Assembly: GCA_050012135.1 (NCBI GenBank)
Contig: JBEKHT010000029.1
Span: forward strand, 1 to 30,430
Reading direction: 5' to 3'
From: JBEKHT01 sp050012135
GTDB lineage: Bacteria; Chloroflexota; Anaerolineae; Anaerolineales; RBG-16-64-43
DNA length: 30,430 bases
Below, piece after piece: positions 7,007 through 15,802 of the stretch (positions are counted from its first letter, which is position 1; each line of letters opens with the position of its first letter). The position numbers were made by a program, and so were the translations under genes. The notes beneath the pieces were generated by a model. It was not told the origin of the DNA, searched no databases, and saw nothing but the letters and a program-made list of their open reading frames with translations.

Positions 7007-7804
7007 TTAAGGAGCAGGCTGGAAGGCAAAATGCACTTCTTTCAACTGCCCATCAAGCTGGAAGGGAATGGTTCCGCCCACCTCGTAGAACAGGTACGCA
7101 TCCCCAACCAAGATTCCGTCGCCTCCCTCATTGGCAGGGAGAGATTCAATAAATAGAACCGCGGATGGGCAACGTCTCGGATCATAGTCATTGTTGAAAT
7201 TTGGGTAGGTGTGATCTAGGTAGCTCCATGGGTTGTTGTTCTTCCCATCGTTAGCTAAGGCCTCCCCTGCGGGTGCCCCTTGCCACGTCCGCTTCCCTTC
7301 CGAGTTGAGTTGGAGGAACTCGGGGTGCTGGTTGATAATGCGGGAGATGACCTTGAACGCGTACTCATCCACGGCTTGCGGAAATCCGTAGTCCGTTGCG
7401 GGGTGGTAAACGCCGGAGGTGCCGGGGAAATCGCTCAGAGCGGGAGGAGTGTGGTCCCCTTTCAACACACGCTGCATAGATTCTTCCACATACCAAATGG
7501 TAACGTCGGACTGGACGTCAACATCGGCCTGGCCGTAGTTCACCCGGACGAATGGGTTGTTCGCAGGCGGTTTCTTGGGATCAGTGACGCCGAACACATC
7601 TGTGCACTCGTTCAGCATCGTTTTCGCGATGTCCCAGACCGCCGGCACCGAGGTGGCCGTATGAGCAGGGATCTCCATCGGCACTGCGGCTGAGGTCAGT
7701 GCGGCCGTCTTGGCTGCTAGCGGCGCAGGAGGAATCCCCCTGGCGCATCCCGACAGGTCCAACGCAAGAACAAGAGCCAGTGCAAGAGGGAACTTGGTCT
7801 TCAT
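7007..7804 (-). CDS. Lipoprotein of a four-copy local family, copy 1
   Basis: 265 residues. The signal peptide is MKTKF followed by a Leu/Ala core and the lipobox L-S-G-C, Cys20 being the lipid anchor. A Thr/Ala/Pro linker leads to the mature domain at VWDIAKTMLNEC. Conserved blocks shared with the paralogues are WYVEES, YHPATDYG...AVDEYAFKVISR, GDGILVGDAYLFYE and the end LKEVHFAFQPAP. It is probably anchored on the outer face of the membrane. The ATG at 7804 has AGAAAGG in front of it; a longer GTG-type start 15 codons earlier would bury the signal peptide. The family has no function I can name. Its DNA surroundings are repeated around the copies, which points to duplication of a whole unit. 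Confidence 0.75.
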   Translation of the reverse strand: MKTKFPLALALVLALDLSGCARGIPPAPLAAKTAALTSAAVPMEIPAHTATSVPAVWDIAKTMLNECTDVFGVTDPKKPPANNPFVRVNYGQADVDVQSDVTIWYVEESMQRVLKGDHTPPALSDFPGTSGVYHPATDYGFPQAVDEYAFKVISRIINQHPEFLQLNSEGKRTWQGAPAGEALANDGKNNNPWSYLDHTYPNFNNDYDPRRCPSAVLFIESLPANEGGDGILVGDAYLFYEVGGTIPFQLDGQLKEVHFAFQPAP

Positions 7805-7924
7805 GCCTTTCTCTCGTTTCGCCTCTTTGGGCGGTGATCTAGTTCCCAATTCCTACCCGTAGTTCAAGATGGAAAGCAAATGAAAAAGGGGCGACCTTGT
7901 CTGGAGAACAGATCGGATCTCAAC

Positions 7925-8566
7925 CTGCGGAGCGGGCGGGAAGCTGAATTGCACTTCCTTCAACTCCCCATCCAGGACGAGCGGGTGGGTGCCTCCCGCT
8001 TCACAAAACAGGTAAGCATCCCAAACCAAAATTCCGTCCCCATCCCTGACTGCGAGGAGGTCCTTGATAAGGATAGCCGCGGATCGGCAAGTTCTCGAAG
8101 GAGCATTATAGGGGAAATCCGGATCGATTGGGGGACTATTACCTGGCTGGAAGCCGTAGTCTGAGCCGCCCTACGGGCCCCCGACTTCCCAGGATCGGCG
8201 AAGACACCGCCTCCGTCTTCTTCTATTATCCATGACCGCTGTACCTGCGAGTCTTTCTGGACGAACCCGGGATGTTCTCTGATGGTGCGGGAGATGACCA
8301 CGAACGCGTATCGGTTCACCGCTTCCGAAATGCCATAGTAGGTCGCAGGGTGCCAGGGGGTCGGGACGGTGTTCGGGTCAGAGGCCTTGAGGGACTTGCT
8401 TTGGGCAGGAGGCCCAAATGCAAATTCTTCCACATACCATCTGGCAACGTCGGACAACGGGAGCTTGGGATCAACGGTTCCGTCGATGGCTGGGCCGCCC
8501 GAGAGCGATACAATGGCGAAAGCGATCCGCGAATCCGTAGGCCGTTCAAGGCGGCCAGGCCGAAGA
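7925..8566 (-). pseudogene. Lipoprotein family copy 2, truncated and frameshifted
   Basis: Blocks of copy 1 are recognisable: ARWYVEEFAFG, PWHPATYYGISEAVNRYAFVVISR and REHPGFVQ in one frame, then DGDGILVWDAYLFCEAGG and LDGELKEVQFSFPPAP in another. The signal peptide and about the first 90 residues are missing. The copy begins at about 8566, exactly where the divergent MetH-activation-like gene starts. The stop codon after PPAP has become CAG. It lies directly upstream of copy 1, in tandem, so it is the leftover of a local duplication. Confidence 0.75.
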
Positions 8567-8567
8567 C

Positions 8568-9272
8568 ATGAAGACCATTGTCCTGGACGTGATCCCAGTT
8601 GCCCTGGATATTGACGACCTGCAAGGTCGGCTCCATCTTGCACCCAACAGTGACAGCGCCAGGGAATTCCGCGAGTTGGCCGAAGAAGTGGGGCGTCTCG
8701 CGAGACCGAAGGCGCTCTTCAGGGAATGCTTTGTTGAGCATAGAGGAGTGGACAGCGTCACGCTCGAGACTGTGACATTCACGAGCCGTGCTCTTCGGGC
8801 GCACCTGGATCAGGTAGAGCGCGTGTTCCCCTTCGTTGCGACCTGCGGAAGAGAAATCGACAACCTTGTGGTCCCGGCTGGCGATCTTCTGAGGCAGTAC
8901 TGGCTCGACGCCATCAAGGCGGCGTTTCTCGAGTGCAGCAGAAGTTATCTGCACTCTCACCTGGAGGCGAAATATGCTCCGGGCAAGACGTCGAGCATGC
9001 ACCCCGGATCGGGGGACGCAACGGTGTGGCCCATCGAGCAACAGGCTCAGCTCTTCTCGCTTCTGGGTAACGTGGAGGGGCAAATCGGCGTGACCCTGAC
9101 GGGCAGCTTCCTGATGATTCCCATAAAGAGCGTGTCCGGGATCCTATTCCCGACAGAGACGAACTTTCAGAGTTGCCAATTATGCCATCGTGCGAATTGC
9201 CCATCCAGAAAGGCGCAGTTTGACGAGCATTTGTGGAAGTCAGTCCACGGGGCCACTGAACCGGATCCGTAA
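8568..9272 (+). CDS. Vitamin B12-dependent methionine synthase activation domain-like protein
   Basis: 234 residues, the usual size of stand-alone MetH-activation-like proteins. It opens with VIPVALDIDDLQGRL, runs through a helical part with a GREID segment, and ends with GSFLMIPIKSVSGILFPTE followed by a Cys cluster (Cys203, Cys206, Cys211: C-Q-L-C-x4-C-P). That closing signature is characteristic of this family, whose parent domain in MetH binds S-adenosylmethionine to reactivate the cobalamin. Short homologues usually accompany corrinoid methyltransferases, with a proposed role in corrinoid activation. No methyltransferase or corrinoid protein is nearby, so the gene is an orphan here. The ATG at 8568 has only a weak ribosome binding site. 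The gene starts two bases from the end of the antisense lipoprotein remnant. Confidence 0.75.
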   Translation: MKTIVLDVIPVALDIDDLQGRLHLAPNSDSAREFRELAEEVGRLARPKALFRECFVEHRGVDSVTLETVTFTSRALRAHLDQVERVFPFVATCGREIDNLVVPAGDLLRQYWLDAIKAAFLECSRSYLHSHLEAKYAPGKTSSMHPGSGDATVWPIEQQAQLFSLLGNVEGQIGVTLTGSFLMIPIKSVSGILFPTETNFQSCQLCHRANCPSRKAQFDEHLWKSVHGATEPDP

Positions 9273-10045
9273 GTAGGGGCCCCTCGATTGGGGGACAACC
9301 GTCCTCCCTCGCATGTCAATGAGGCTCCGTTCTGTGCCGTGGTTCTTGAGTGGCCAGCCGATCAAGTGTTTGAGGCAAGTCGGGAGAATCTTCCTTTCAC
9401 TTCCCCCAGTCTGCGAGCTGGGACCATTTGCCTCGCATGAAGCAGGCACGAGCTGCCCTGTCCAACCTGTGCCAGCCGAAAACCCCGTCCGAGATTGTTC
9501 GGGGGACTTCCGGCCCACACCTGATGCCTGTACCCGTGATGCCATCGATTGAGGAGGAAACATCGACGAGTCCTGCTCGTCTCGGCCAGGCAGGCTTTGG
9601 TGATTCAAGGCGCATGGGGTGGTCCCTGGCGCGGCCCTGGCCGACCATGTCGTACAGGGAAATCGCCCTGGGTTTGGCGGTGATGGGTTTGGGGTGGCGG
9701 TCTCTTCTGGGCGCCCGACACGAGGGCGGCAATGAGCGGCCCCTCGGAGCACCTCTTGGGCATTCCTTGAGCGACGCTCGCCACTCTGCGATCGGCAGGG
9801 ATGGTGACAAGCTTCGTGCTCGTGCGGGCGGTAGGAGCGGGGGGTTTGGCGCGCGAGGTGATGAAAAGACTCCTGGTTGGCACGAACGTCACGTTCGGCT
9901 CACAAGTGGTGCAGCCGTTTGCCGTCCGCATTCACAGTGCGTTCGCGGTCTCGGCAGCATTCGGCTCCGGACGCGCTTTTCCCCGGTTCGCGGCAAAGAA
10001 GACTGACGGCGGCAGACGTGCGCACAGACGGAACAGGGAAGACTC
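9273..10045. other. Stretch with no recognisable gene
   Basis: The region has long open frames on both strands (9428-10006 plus, 9240-9752, 9397-9810 and 9605-9931 minus), but GC-rich DNA gives such frames by chance. Their translations are rich in Arg, Pro, Ser and Gly with no family pattern, and several overlap each other. I see no hairpin, promoter or repeat I can defend. Confidence 0.45.
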
Positions 10046-10333
10046 ATGATCAAGAAAACGTTCACGCTCGTGGCGCGGGTGAGCACGGAAAACTCTCCGG
10101 CAGTCCGGCGCGCCCTGGGAGAGCTCGTTCCCAGGGGTTCAATCACGCCAACCGATGAAGGGTTTCTGGTAAAGGCGAAGTTGTCTGGGGAAAGTGCACG
10201 CGAGTTGAATCGAAGGTTGCTCTCCGCCTTGCGTCGGGTCGAACGAAAGACTCGTTTGCGTGCCGAATGGATGTCCGGTGGCACCGTGGAACATTTCTTC
10301 GACTATGTGCCGAAAGGGTCGCGCAAAGCCTGA
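10046..10333 (+). CDS. Small conserved-looking protein of unknown function
   Basis: 95 residues, soluble, with no signal peptide. It reads as beta strand (KKTFTLVARV), helix (SPAVRRALGEL), beta hairpin (EGFLVKAKLSG), a long basic helix (RELNRRLLSALRRVERKTRL) and a final strand-loop (GGTVEHFFDYVPK), a plausible small alpha/beta fold. GGGAAGA lies 6 bases before the ATG. The C-terminal half is strongly basic, which would suit nucleic-acid binding, but I recognise no family. It is followed at 107 bases by the HAD phosphatase on the same strand, perhaps in one transcript. Confidence 0.6.
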   Translation: MIKKTFTLVARVSTENSPAVRRALGELVPRGSITPTDEGFLVKAKLSGESARELNRRLLSALRRVERKTRLRAEWMSGGTVEHFFDYVPKGSRKA

Positions 10334-10440
10334 GGCGCCTGCCGAAACGGAGATCACGGCGGAGAACTTTGCGTTGAAAGAGGGGCGCTGGCGCAATGAC
10401 CTCGCGCTAGGGGTGGATCCGCAAGGAGGCTGTGTTCGAA

Positions 10441-11274
10441 GTGTCAGATCCCATCGCCCTCTACGACATTGCATTTTGTGATCTCGACGGAACTATCTCC
10501 ACTTATGATCGTAAGGTCCGCCCCGCGGTTCTGGAGGCGATGAAAGATGTTATCGCGGCTGGAAAGTGGATCACGGTATGCACCGGAAGGGGGTACCAGA
10601 CCCTAAGCCCATTCTTGGAGCAAGTGCCAGTCAACGCCCCTCTTATTCTGTGCAATGGAGCCCTGATTGTCGAGCCGTCCAGTCGAAAGGTGCTCGAATT
10701 CCACCCCATGCCACTACGCCTGGTCCATGGCTTAATGCACCTGGCCCTCCAGGAGGAGTTGGAATTGTGGATCTATTTGGACGACCTGGAGACGATGGTT
10801 CAGCACAAACCGTCAAGCCACTATTTCACCCTGGAGCGACCCGGCAAGGCTTCCCAGGATGTCCCAGATCCGTACAGGTTGGTTTCTCGATCCCCCCACA
10901 AAGTGGCCTTCCTGGCCGAGAGGCAGGCTGACACTCAGAGGGTTGTCGAGATTCTTGAGAGATGCGTCGAGGGGTCGGCACGAATCGTTATCTCAAGCCC
11001 CCGAGTTTTGGAAGTGATAATGCCAGGGATCTCAAAAGCCCAGGCGATTGCGCGTGTAGCTGCCATGCTTGGAGTAGAACAGGACAAGACTCTCGCTGTC
11101 GGCGACGGAGACAATGACGTTGAAATGATTTCCTGGGCGGGTAAAGGCATTGCGATGGGTAATGCAACCCCTTTGGCTGTGAAGGCAGCAGAGTGGGTCG
11201 CCCCTTCTATCGATCAAGATGGACTCGCGGTGGTTCTACGGAAGTTCATGATTCCCGCCTTGACGCTTCGCTAG
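10441..11274 (+). CDS. Cof-type HAD-superfamily phosphatase
   Basis: 277 residues from GTG at 10441. The four HAD motifs are present: D-L-D-G-T at residues 14-18 (Asp14 nucleophile, Asp16 acid/base), a Ser/Thr in VCTGRGY, Lys in HKVAFL, and GDGDNDVEM with the metal-binding Asp residues, followed by GKGIAMGNA. The large cap between residues about 80 and 190 is of the C2B (Cof) type. Such enzymes are cytosolic Mg-dependent phosphatases acting on sugar phosphates or nucleotide and cofactor intermediates, and the substrate is not predictable. AAGGAGG at 10423-10429 lies 11 bases before this GTG and only 2 before the GTG at 10432, which is why I chose the later start. Confidence 0.85.
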   Translation: MSDPIALYDIAFCDLDGTISTYDRKVRPAVLEAMKDVIAAGKWITVCTGRGYQTLSPFLEQVPVNAPLILCNGALIVEPSSRKVLEFHPMPLRLVHGLMHLALQEELELWIYLDDLETMVQHKPSSHYFTLERPGKASQDVPDPYRLVSRSPHKVAFLAERQADTQRVVEILERCVEGSARIVISSPRVLEVIMPGISKAQAIARVAAMLGVEQDKTLAVGDGDNDVEMISWAGKGIAMGNATPLAVKAAEWVAPSIDQDGLAVVLRKFMIPALTLR

Positions 11275-11639
11275 GGCAATCCGAATGAAGAACACAATTC
11301 CGTCCATCGTGCTCTGGGTCGGCCTTCAGAAGTGTTTCGGTCATCGGTCGCCAGACCTTATTGCGTGTCATCAAGGGCGGGCAAAGAGGGGGTCGGAGCT
11401 GAGGCACACTCCTCGGCCTGAAGGGATTATCCCCCAACGACTTGGCCAGTCCGCAAGCACTGAAGTCTCCGCGTTCTCAGCGTCCGCTACTTGACCTCTT
11501 CCCGTCAAATCCGCTCCTCCTTGTCTCGGCAGAAGGACAAGTCCTTCTGCGCCAAAAAGGGGAGCAATTCATCGTGGCAGTCGTGGTTTCGGCCCACCCG
11601 AGAGTCAACCGAGGGAATGGTCGTCTGCGATGATGCGGG
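11275..11639. other. Non-coding stretch after the HAD gene
   Basis: No supported gene. The minus strand near 11540-11600 contains a short protein-like piece (LPFLAQKDLSFCRDKEERI) that may be the distal end of the decayed gene at 11640-12260, in another frame. No terminator-like hairpin was found right after the HAD stop. Confidence 0.35.
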
Positions 11640-12260
11640 ACAGTCCGGGGTAAGAGAAGGGTGAGAAGTTGCCAGCGCAGGGTGGCCCAGATAGAGGCCG
11701 ATGGGTTTGGCAGTTTCGAGGCCTCTGGGGTGGCAACTTTCGGAACGAGGCTGAATGCCAGGATGGTCGTGGTAGCCTGTAAGTGAGGGCGTGCTGCAGA
11801 GCTACGTCTGCGATGTCCATCTGGCGGAAGGCCTTGTATAGCAGGGAGCCCCATTTTGGAAGCCAAGCGGTTGCCGGCGAGCTCATCGAGCTCCACCCAC
11901 ATGCCCTGCTTGAGGCCAGCCTTGGTCATCACGAAGGGGATATGGGGTTCAAAGGCGAGGTCGCGGCCGAGGGGATGGACGCGGCGTAGATCATGCCGAA
12001 GCGCACACCAGGATAGTTATTCTCCAGTACTTTATCCAAAGCCTGGGTTCCTGAAGCCAGCCGGAGTTACAGCAGGGAGCGGCCATTGTAAAGGAAGGGA
12101 CGGAGGATGTCATCGGTGGTGAGAGTTGCCTGTTGATAGCGCCCATCGAGCAGGTCTCTGGCAACATCGTTGACCCAATCCGGGTCACGGCAGAGCAGAA
12201 TGCGTTGGTTGATGTCCCGGACGTAAGTTTGCGGATTGTAGGGGACTTCGTCGGCGAGGC
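11640..12260 (-). pseudogene. Decayed gene of unknown family
   Basis: Protein-like segments follow each other on the minus strand in two or three frames. In order they are YNPQTYVRDINQRILLCRDP, DWVNDVARDLLDGRYQQATL, LTTDDILRPFLYNGRSLL (then a TAA), LDKVLENNYPGVRFGMIYAAS, a frame change near 11970, LGRDLAFEPHIPFVMTKAG, LKQGMWVELDELAGNRLASKMG, a second frame change near 11845, and LYKAFRQMDIADVALQHALTY. One stop and two shifts interrupt what was a protein of more than 180 residues. I do not recognise the family; no nuclease, helicase or transposase motif is obvious. Confidence 0.5.
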
Positions 12261-12563
12261 GTAGATCGCAGTGGCGATCTCAGAGGTCGAAGAATATCTT
12301 CCGAGAGCGGTCATGACCGGTTGGATGGCTGAGAGGTTGTCAGGAGGGGAGAGTCTGATTCTGAAGGAGTGCCGGGTTCTCGATGGGGAGGTTGGAGGCT
12401 CCTGTGCAATGGGAATCCAAGCTTGATGATTGCACGGGTAAGGGCAGGGAAGCATAGACATCGGATAGGGTTGTATTGCGGGTGGCGAAGGTTCGGTGAC
12501 GAGTCTGGTTCACATCGCAGAGAATCGCGATCGAGAGGTGACATCATTCATGCACGATCTTGT
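12261..12563. other. Stretch before the MFS promoter, no gene seen
   Basis: It may contain the far 5' end of the decayed minus-strand gene, but the frames I read here (around 12270-12460) have only low-complexity Ser/Pro/Arg translations. Confidence 0.35.
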
Positions 12564-12592
12564 TTGACGCGTCCCTTTTGGCATTGTAGACT
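12564..12592 (+). promoter_or_regulatory. Sigma-70-like promoter of the MFS transporter gene
   Basis: TTGACG (12564-12569) and TAGACT (12587-12592) are separated by 17 bases: five of six matches to the -35 consensus and four of six to the -10. The start codon lies 64 bases further on, with a ribosome binding site GGAAGGGAA in between. Confidence 0.5.
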
Positions 12593-12655
12593 CATCTAAG
12601 CAAATCCTTGTTTCCCTGTTGCTTTCATTTCCATTTTCGCGGAAGGGAATCTCAT

Positions 12656-13969
12656 ATGACTGCCAATGAGAGTCTTTTGCGCCCGCACCTGTCGACCTTC
12701 CAGCAGCTCTTGCTGAGCTTCTTCTGGTTTTCTACCAACATGATGTGGGCCGCAATTCTTATTATCACCATGCCAAGCCAGATCAAGGAGGCGGTCGGCA
12801 ATACGACCAAAGGCAGTGCGCTGGGGTTGGCGTTGGGGGCTGGGGCCTTCATCTCAATGGTGGCAGCGCCGGTTTTCGGAGCCCTCTCCGACCGGATCCG
12901 TCTGCCCGGGGGTCGGCGCAAGCCGTGGATCCTCATCGGATCGCTGGGCAACGCCATCGGTTTGGTCGGCCTGGCCTACTTGATCCGGCCGGGGGAGCCC
13001 GAATCGGTCTTGGGCTGGACGGTGGTCTTCCTTTTTGTCGAGCTATTCAACAATGTCGCGACTGGGCCCTACAGCGCTCTCATCCCCGATCTGGTCTCGC
13101 CTGAGCAGCGTGGTTCCGCTTCCGGCTGGCTCGGCCTTATGACCATGGTGGGGACTTTCGTTGGGGGGTTGATGGGTTTCTTGATCGGACCGATCGGCTT
13201 ACCCGGGGTTTACTTCATCATGATCGGCGTGATCCTGCTCGGAGCCGTGATCACACTTTTCGGGGTGAAGGAATATGACTTGCCGCGCAGCACGCCGTCA
13301 TTCAAGTTAGGCCAGTTCGTGCGCGGCTTGTACGATCCTTTCATGCATTCCGATTTCACCTGGGTGTTCCTCACGCGGCTGCTGGTCACGATGGGAATCT
13401 ACACTGTGCAGGAATTCATCCAGTACTACATGGGAGACGTGATCGGGTCACCATACATCTTGGACGGCCTGGGCAAAGTGGCAAACACTGCTGAGGCTGC
13501 AACGTCCTTTTTCCTGCCCATGGTGCTGCTCGGCGCGATCATCACGAGCCTGCTGGCCGGCGTGCTCTCCGACAAATACGGCCGGAAGCTGATGGTGTAT
13601 CTCTCCGGCGCGTTAATGGGGGCCGTCTGCCTGGTGTTTGTCCTCTTCCATTCATTCACGCTGGCGGTCTTGATGGGCGTCGTCTTCGGACTCGGATACG
13701 GCGCATACGAAAGCGTGGACTGGGCGCTCGCCTCGGATGTGCTCCCATCGATGGACGATTACGCCAAGGACATGGGTGTGTGGCATGTCGCCATGGTCCT
13801 GCCGCAGGTGATCGCCACCCCGGTGGCCGGATTCCTGCTGGACAACTTTCAGCAGGTCGGCAAGGTCCAGAACATCCCCAACCTGGGCTATGCGGTGATA
13901 TTCATGATAGCGGTGGTCTATTTTGTCCTCGGTACGGTGTTCGTCAAGCAGATCAAGAAGGTGCGTTGA
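12656..13969 (+). CDS. MFS transporter (GPH/SLC45-like)
   Basis: 437 residues with about twelve hydrophobic helices in two halves joined by a central hydrophilic loop (EYDLPRSTPSFKL). The loop between helices 2 and 3 has the MFS motif A variant G-A-L-S-D-R-I followed by GGRRKPWI, as in sugar:cation symporters and SLC45-type proteins. The second half has the matching G-V-L-S-D-K-Y-G-R-K. A conserved acidic patch, YGAYESVDWAL, lies in helix 10. It is an inner-membrane secondary transporter, probably for a sugar, glycoside or related solute with H+ or Na+. The ATG at 12656 is chosen over the longer frame from 12608 because GGAAGGGAA lies directly before it and the extra 16 residues are not MFS-like. 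No metabolic gene next to it indicates the substrate. Confidence 0.9.
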   Translation: MTANESLLRPHLSTFQQLLLSFFWFSTNMMWAAILIITMPSQIKEAVGNTTKGSALGLALGAGAFISMVAAPVFGALSDRIRLPGGRRKPWILIGSLGNAIGLVGLAYLIRPGEPESVLGWTVVFLFVELFNNVATGPYSALIPDLVSPEQRGSASGWLGLMTMVGTFVGGLMGFLIGPIGLPGVYFIMIGVILLGAVITLFGVKEYDLPRSTPSFKLGQFVRGLYDPFMHSDFTWVFLTRLLVTMGIYTVQEFIQYYMGDVIGSPYILDGLGKVANTAEAATSFFLPMVLLGAIITSLLAGVLSDKYGRKLMVYLSGALMGAVCLVFVLFHSFTLAVLMGVVFGLGYGAYESVDWALASDVLPSMDDYAKDMGVWHVAMVLPQVIATPVAGFLLDNFQQVGKVQNIPNLGYAVIFMIAVVYFVLGTVFVKQIKKVR

Positions 13970-13988
13970 TGGTGCTCCCTCCTGGGAT

Positions 13989-14120
13989 ATGAACATCGTC
14001 CAGATCGATCTCGCTGATCGGAAGCAGGTCCAGGAATTCCTGGGCTTGCGGTTCTGCATTTACCAGGTGTCGCGGCCGGAAACCGCATCCGACCATATCG
14101 ATGGTCACAGAGGCAAATGA
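13989..14120 (+). pseudogene. N-terminal fragment resembling a GNAT-like hypothetical family
   Basis: An ATG at 13989 opens a 43-codon frame beginning MNIVQIDLADRKQVQEFLGL and RFCIY. That start resembles proteins whose first residues are M-x-I-V-x-V-(D/N)-L followed by a helix and (L/P)F-x-(L/I)Y, a group of 300-400-residue acetyltransferase-like proteins. The sequence then loses the pattern and stops, so only the first 25 residues are left. It lies 20 bases after the MFS gene. Confidence 0.3.
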
Positions 14121-14869
14121 GGCAGGACGATCGCCAGGTCGGTGGACCTGGCCCGAGAAGGCGGGCGCAGCCGGGATTGGAACCTAGGACCATCTGGTTA
14201 CGGGCCCATGTGGGGCAAGCCGGATCGATGGGTCACGATTGCAGGAGGATTTGGCTGAAGTCATGGGATTGGGGCCGGTGTGGATGAACAAAGAACCGAG
14301 GCTCAAAAGGTCTCGCATCTGCTTTGAGGTAGCGGGGGGATGGACTCGCCCGTCCCCTCGGCCCATGCGCCGAGGGCGAGCTGGCGGTCCGGGCCAGCCT
14401 GCCCCAGCCGCAGGCCGGGGCAAACCGCCGGCCTCCGGCGTATGAGCCCTCGTCCGGCGGAGCCAGCCTCAGACAGCAGTTCCGCCTGCGCGAGGGTCCC
14501 CTTTCTTCTGCGGTCCCATTGAGCCTGTCAAGGTTGGCGGTCAAGAGGAAGTGCGAGGTTACCTCGCGAGTTGCCTCCCATCTAGGTTGGTTTTGGTCTT
14601 TCCCCGCCACAACGAATTTGCCGACCAGGCGACCTACGCAGCGAGTATCACGAGCTCTGTTGCGAGGCTGTTCGCGTCCCCTTCCCAAGTGGCAGATCTC
14701 ATGATCAGTATTCAGTGGGCGACGACAATTGTCGCAAAGAAGGGGTTTTCGGCCTTGAGGGCTTCGCGGATCTGGCCGTCCTGCGTACGCGATGCCTGAA
14801 GCTGGTCGTCCTCGACCTTGGAAACAAACGGATCATGACGGACTAGGAGTGGTCTGGTTGGAAAGTGTC
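14121..14869. other. Gene-free stretch carrying a degenerate repeat
   Basis: It contains repeat copy A (14168-14765, listed separately), a 12-bp palindrome CGACAATTGTCG at 14723-14734, and no supported ORF. The frames on either strand are Arg/Pro/Ser-rich and not conserved with the other repeat copy. Confidence 0.45.
14168..14765 (-). repeat. Degenerate dispersed repeat, copy A, with a tRNA-like 3' half
   Basis: It is related to 29608-29960. Shared landmarks in the same order are GATTGGAACCTA (14175-14186), CTGGT(T/C)A, CCTCGTCC, GCCTCAGAC with CAGTTCC, CGAGGGT, AAGGTT, TTACCTCGCG, GTCGCCT/TTGCCT, CCGACCAGGCGAC / CCGACGAGGCGAC, GCAGCGAGT and GACAATTGTCG. Copy A has about 230 extra bases between its first and second blocks. 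On the minus strand the first block reads like the anticodon-loop and T-arm half of a tRNA (GGTTCCAATC as T-loop), but no matching 5' half or paired acceptor is present. Confidence 0.45.
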
Positions 14870-15802
14870 TCAGCCGACCAGAAGCACGGCTTTTCCAGCA
14901 AACTTGCGTTCCATCAGACGCTCGCTGACCTCAGCCACCTGCTCCCAGGGTGCCTCCACCGCGATGTGCGGGCGCAGACGTCCATCCTTAATCAAAGCTA
15001 GGAGACGGGCCAGCCCTATTGAAGCCGGTTCATTCTTGAGTTCGGCGAGCACCAAGAGGCCGGTCAGGTGGGCACTGGGTGTTTGAACCACGGCACGAAG
15101 ATTGAGGGTGATCTCCGGCTGAGTCAAGGGGGCATAGGTGACGCAGATGCCGCCGGGCGCGAGCATGCTTACGACCGTGCTCAGCGTGTCGCCGCCCACC
15201 CCGTCGCAGATCAAGTGATAGGGGCCAAAACCCGCTGCGCCAGCGGGATCGCCCACGACCACATTGCTGGCCCCCGCATCCCGAACCATGTTCACATACT
15301 CAGGGTGCCGGGTGATACCTGCCACGACCGCCCCCGCGCGATAGGCCAGTTGCACGGCAAAATCACCCACGCCGCCCGAAGCGCCGGTCACCAGGACACG
15401 GCGGCCAAGCAGGACGCCAGCTTTTTGGATCGAAAAGAGCGCTGTCAGTCCCGCAACGGGAAGAGTCGCTGCTTGGTTGAGAGGGACCGAATCGGGGACT
15501 TCGGCCAGCGCGTTGGCGGGGACGGCGACCTGTTGCGCCCAGGCGCCTGAGGGAAGGTACCCAACGACGCGCACTCCGGCCTTGGGACCCGAGCCGTCGG
15601 CGGCCGGCTGCATCACTTCCCCAGCCAGATCCCAACCTGGAACGTAACGCTCCTGAGAAGCCCTTGCCCGGCGGACCTCGCCGCGATTCAAGGAAATCGC
15701 CTTGACACGCACCAGGGCCTGGGATGGATATGGCGTCGGCTCAGCGAGATCGACAAGGGCGAAGTGCCCCTCGGCTTGCGGATCGGTCACAATGGCTTTC
15801 AT
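14870..15802 (-). CDS. Zinc-independent NADPH:quinone oxidoreductase-like MDR protein
   Basis: 310 residues. The N-terminal GroES-like half contains ALVRVKAISLNRGEVRRA and the YVPGWDLAGEV block, typical of quinone oxidoreductases and lacking the Cys/His zinc ligands of alcohol dehydrogenases. The Rossmann half has VLVTGASGGVGDFAVQLA, the pyridine-nucleotide loop, followed by the GDP-x-GA and CDGVGG region and ending with FAGKAVLLVG. These are cytosolic enzymes reducing quinones or enones with NAD(P)H. The ATG at 15802 has GGGAG at 8 bases; a GTG three codons earlier overlaps that site. There are no co-directional neighbours close enough for an operon, and the lipoprotein gene ahead is more than 300 bases away. 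Confidence 0.85.
   Translation of the reverse strand: MKAIVTDPQAEGHFALVDLAEPTPYPSQALVRVKAISLNRGEVRRARASQERYVPGWDLAGEVMQPAADGSGPKAGVRVVGYLPSGAWAQQVAVPANALAEVPDSVPLNQAATLPVAGLTALFSIQKAGVLLGRRVLVTGASGGVGDFAVQLAYRAGAVVAGITRHPEYVNMVRDAGASNVVVGDPAGAAGFGPYHLICDGVGGDTLSTVVSMLAPGGICVTYAPLTQPEITLNLRAVVQTPSAHLTGLLVLAELKNEPASIGLARLLALIKDGRLRPHIAVEAPWEQVAEVSERLMERKFAGKAVLLVG

Noticed and set aside
9428..10006. Long plus-strand open frame of 192 codons between the MetH-like gene and the small protein
   Set aside because: No ribosome binding site, Arg/Gly/Pro-rich translation, several competing frames on the other strand, and no motif.
14158..14240. A complete tRNA gene on the minus strand
   Set aside because: Only the 3' half resembles a tRNA; no matching 5' acceptor or D-arm is present and the T-stem has mismatches.
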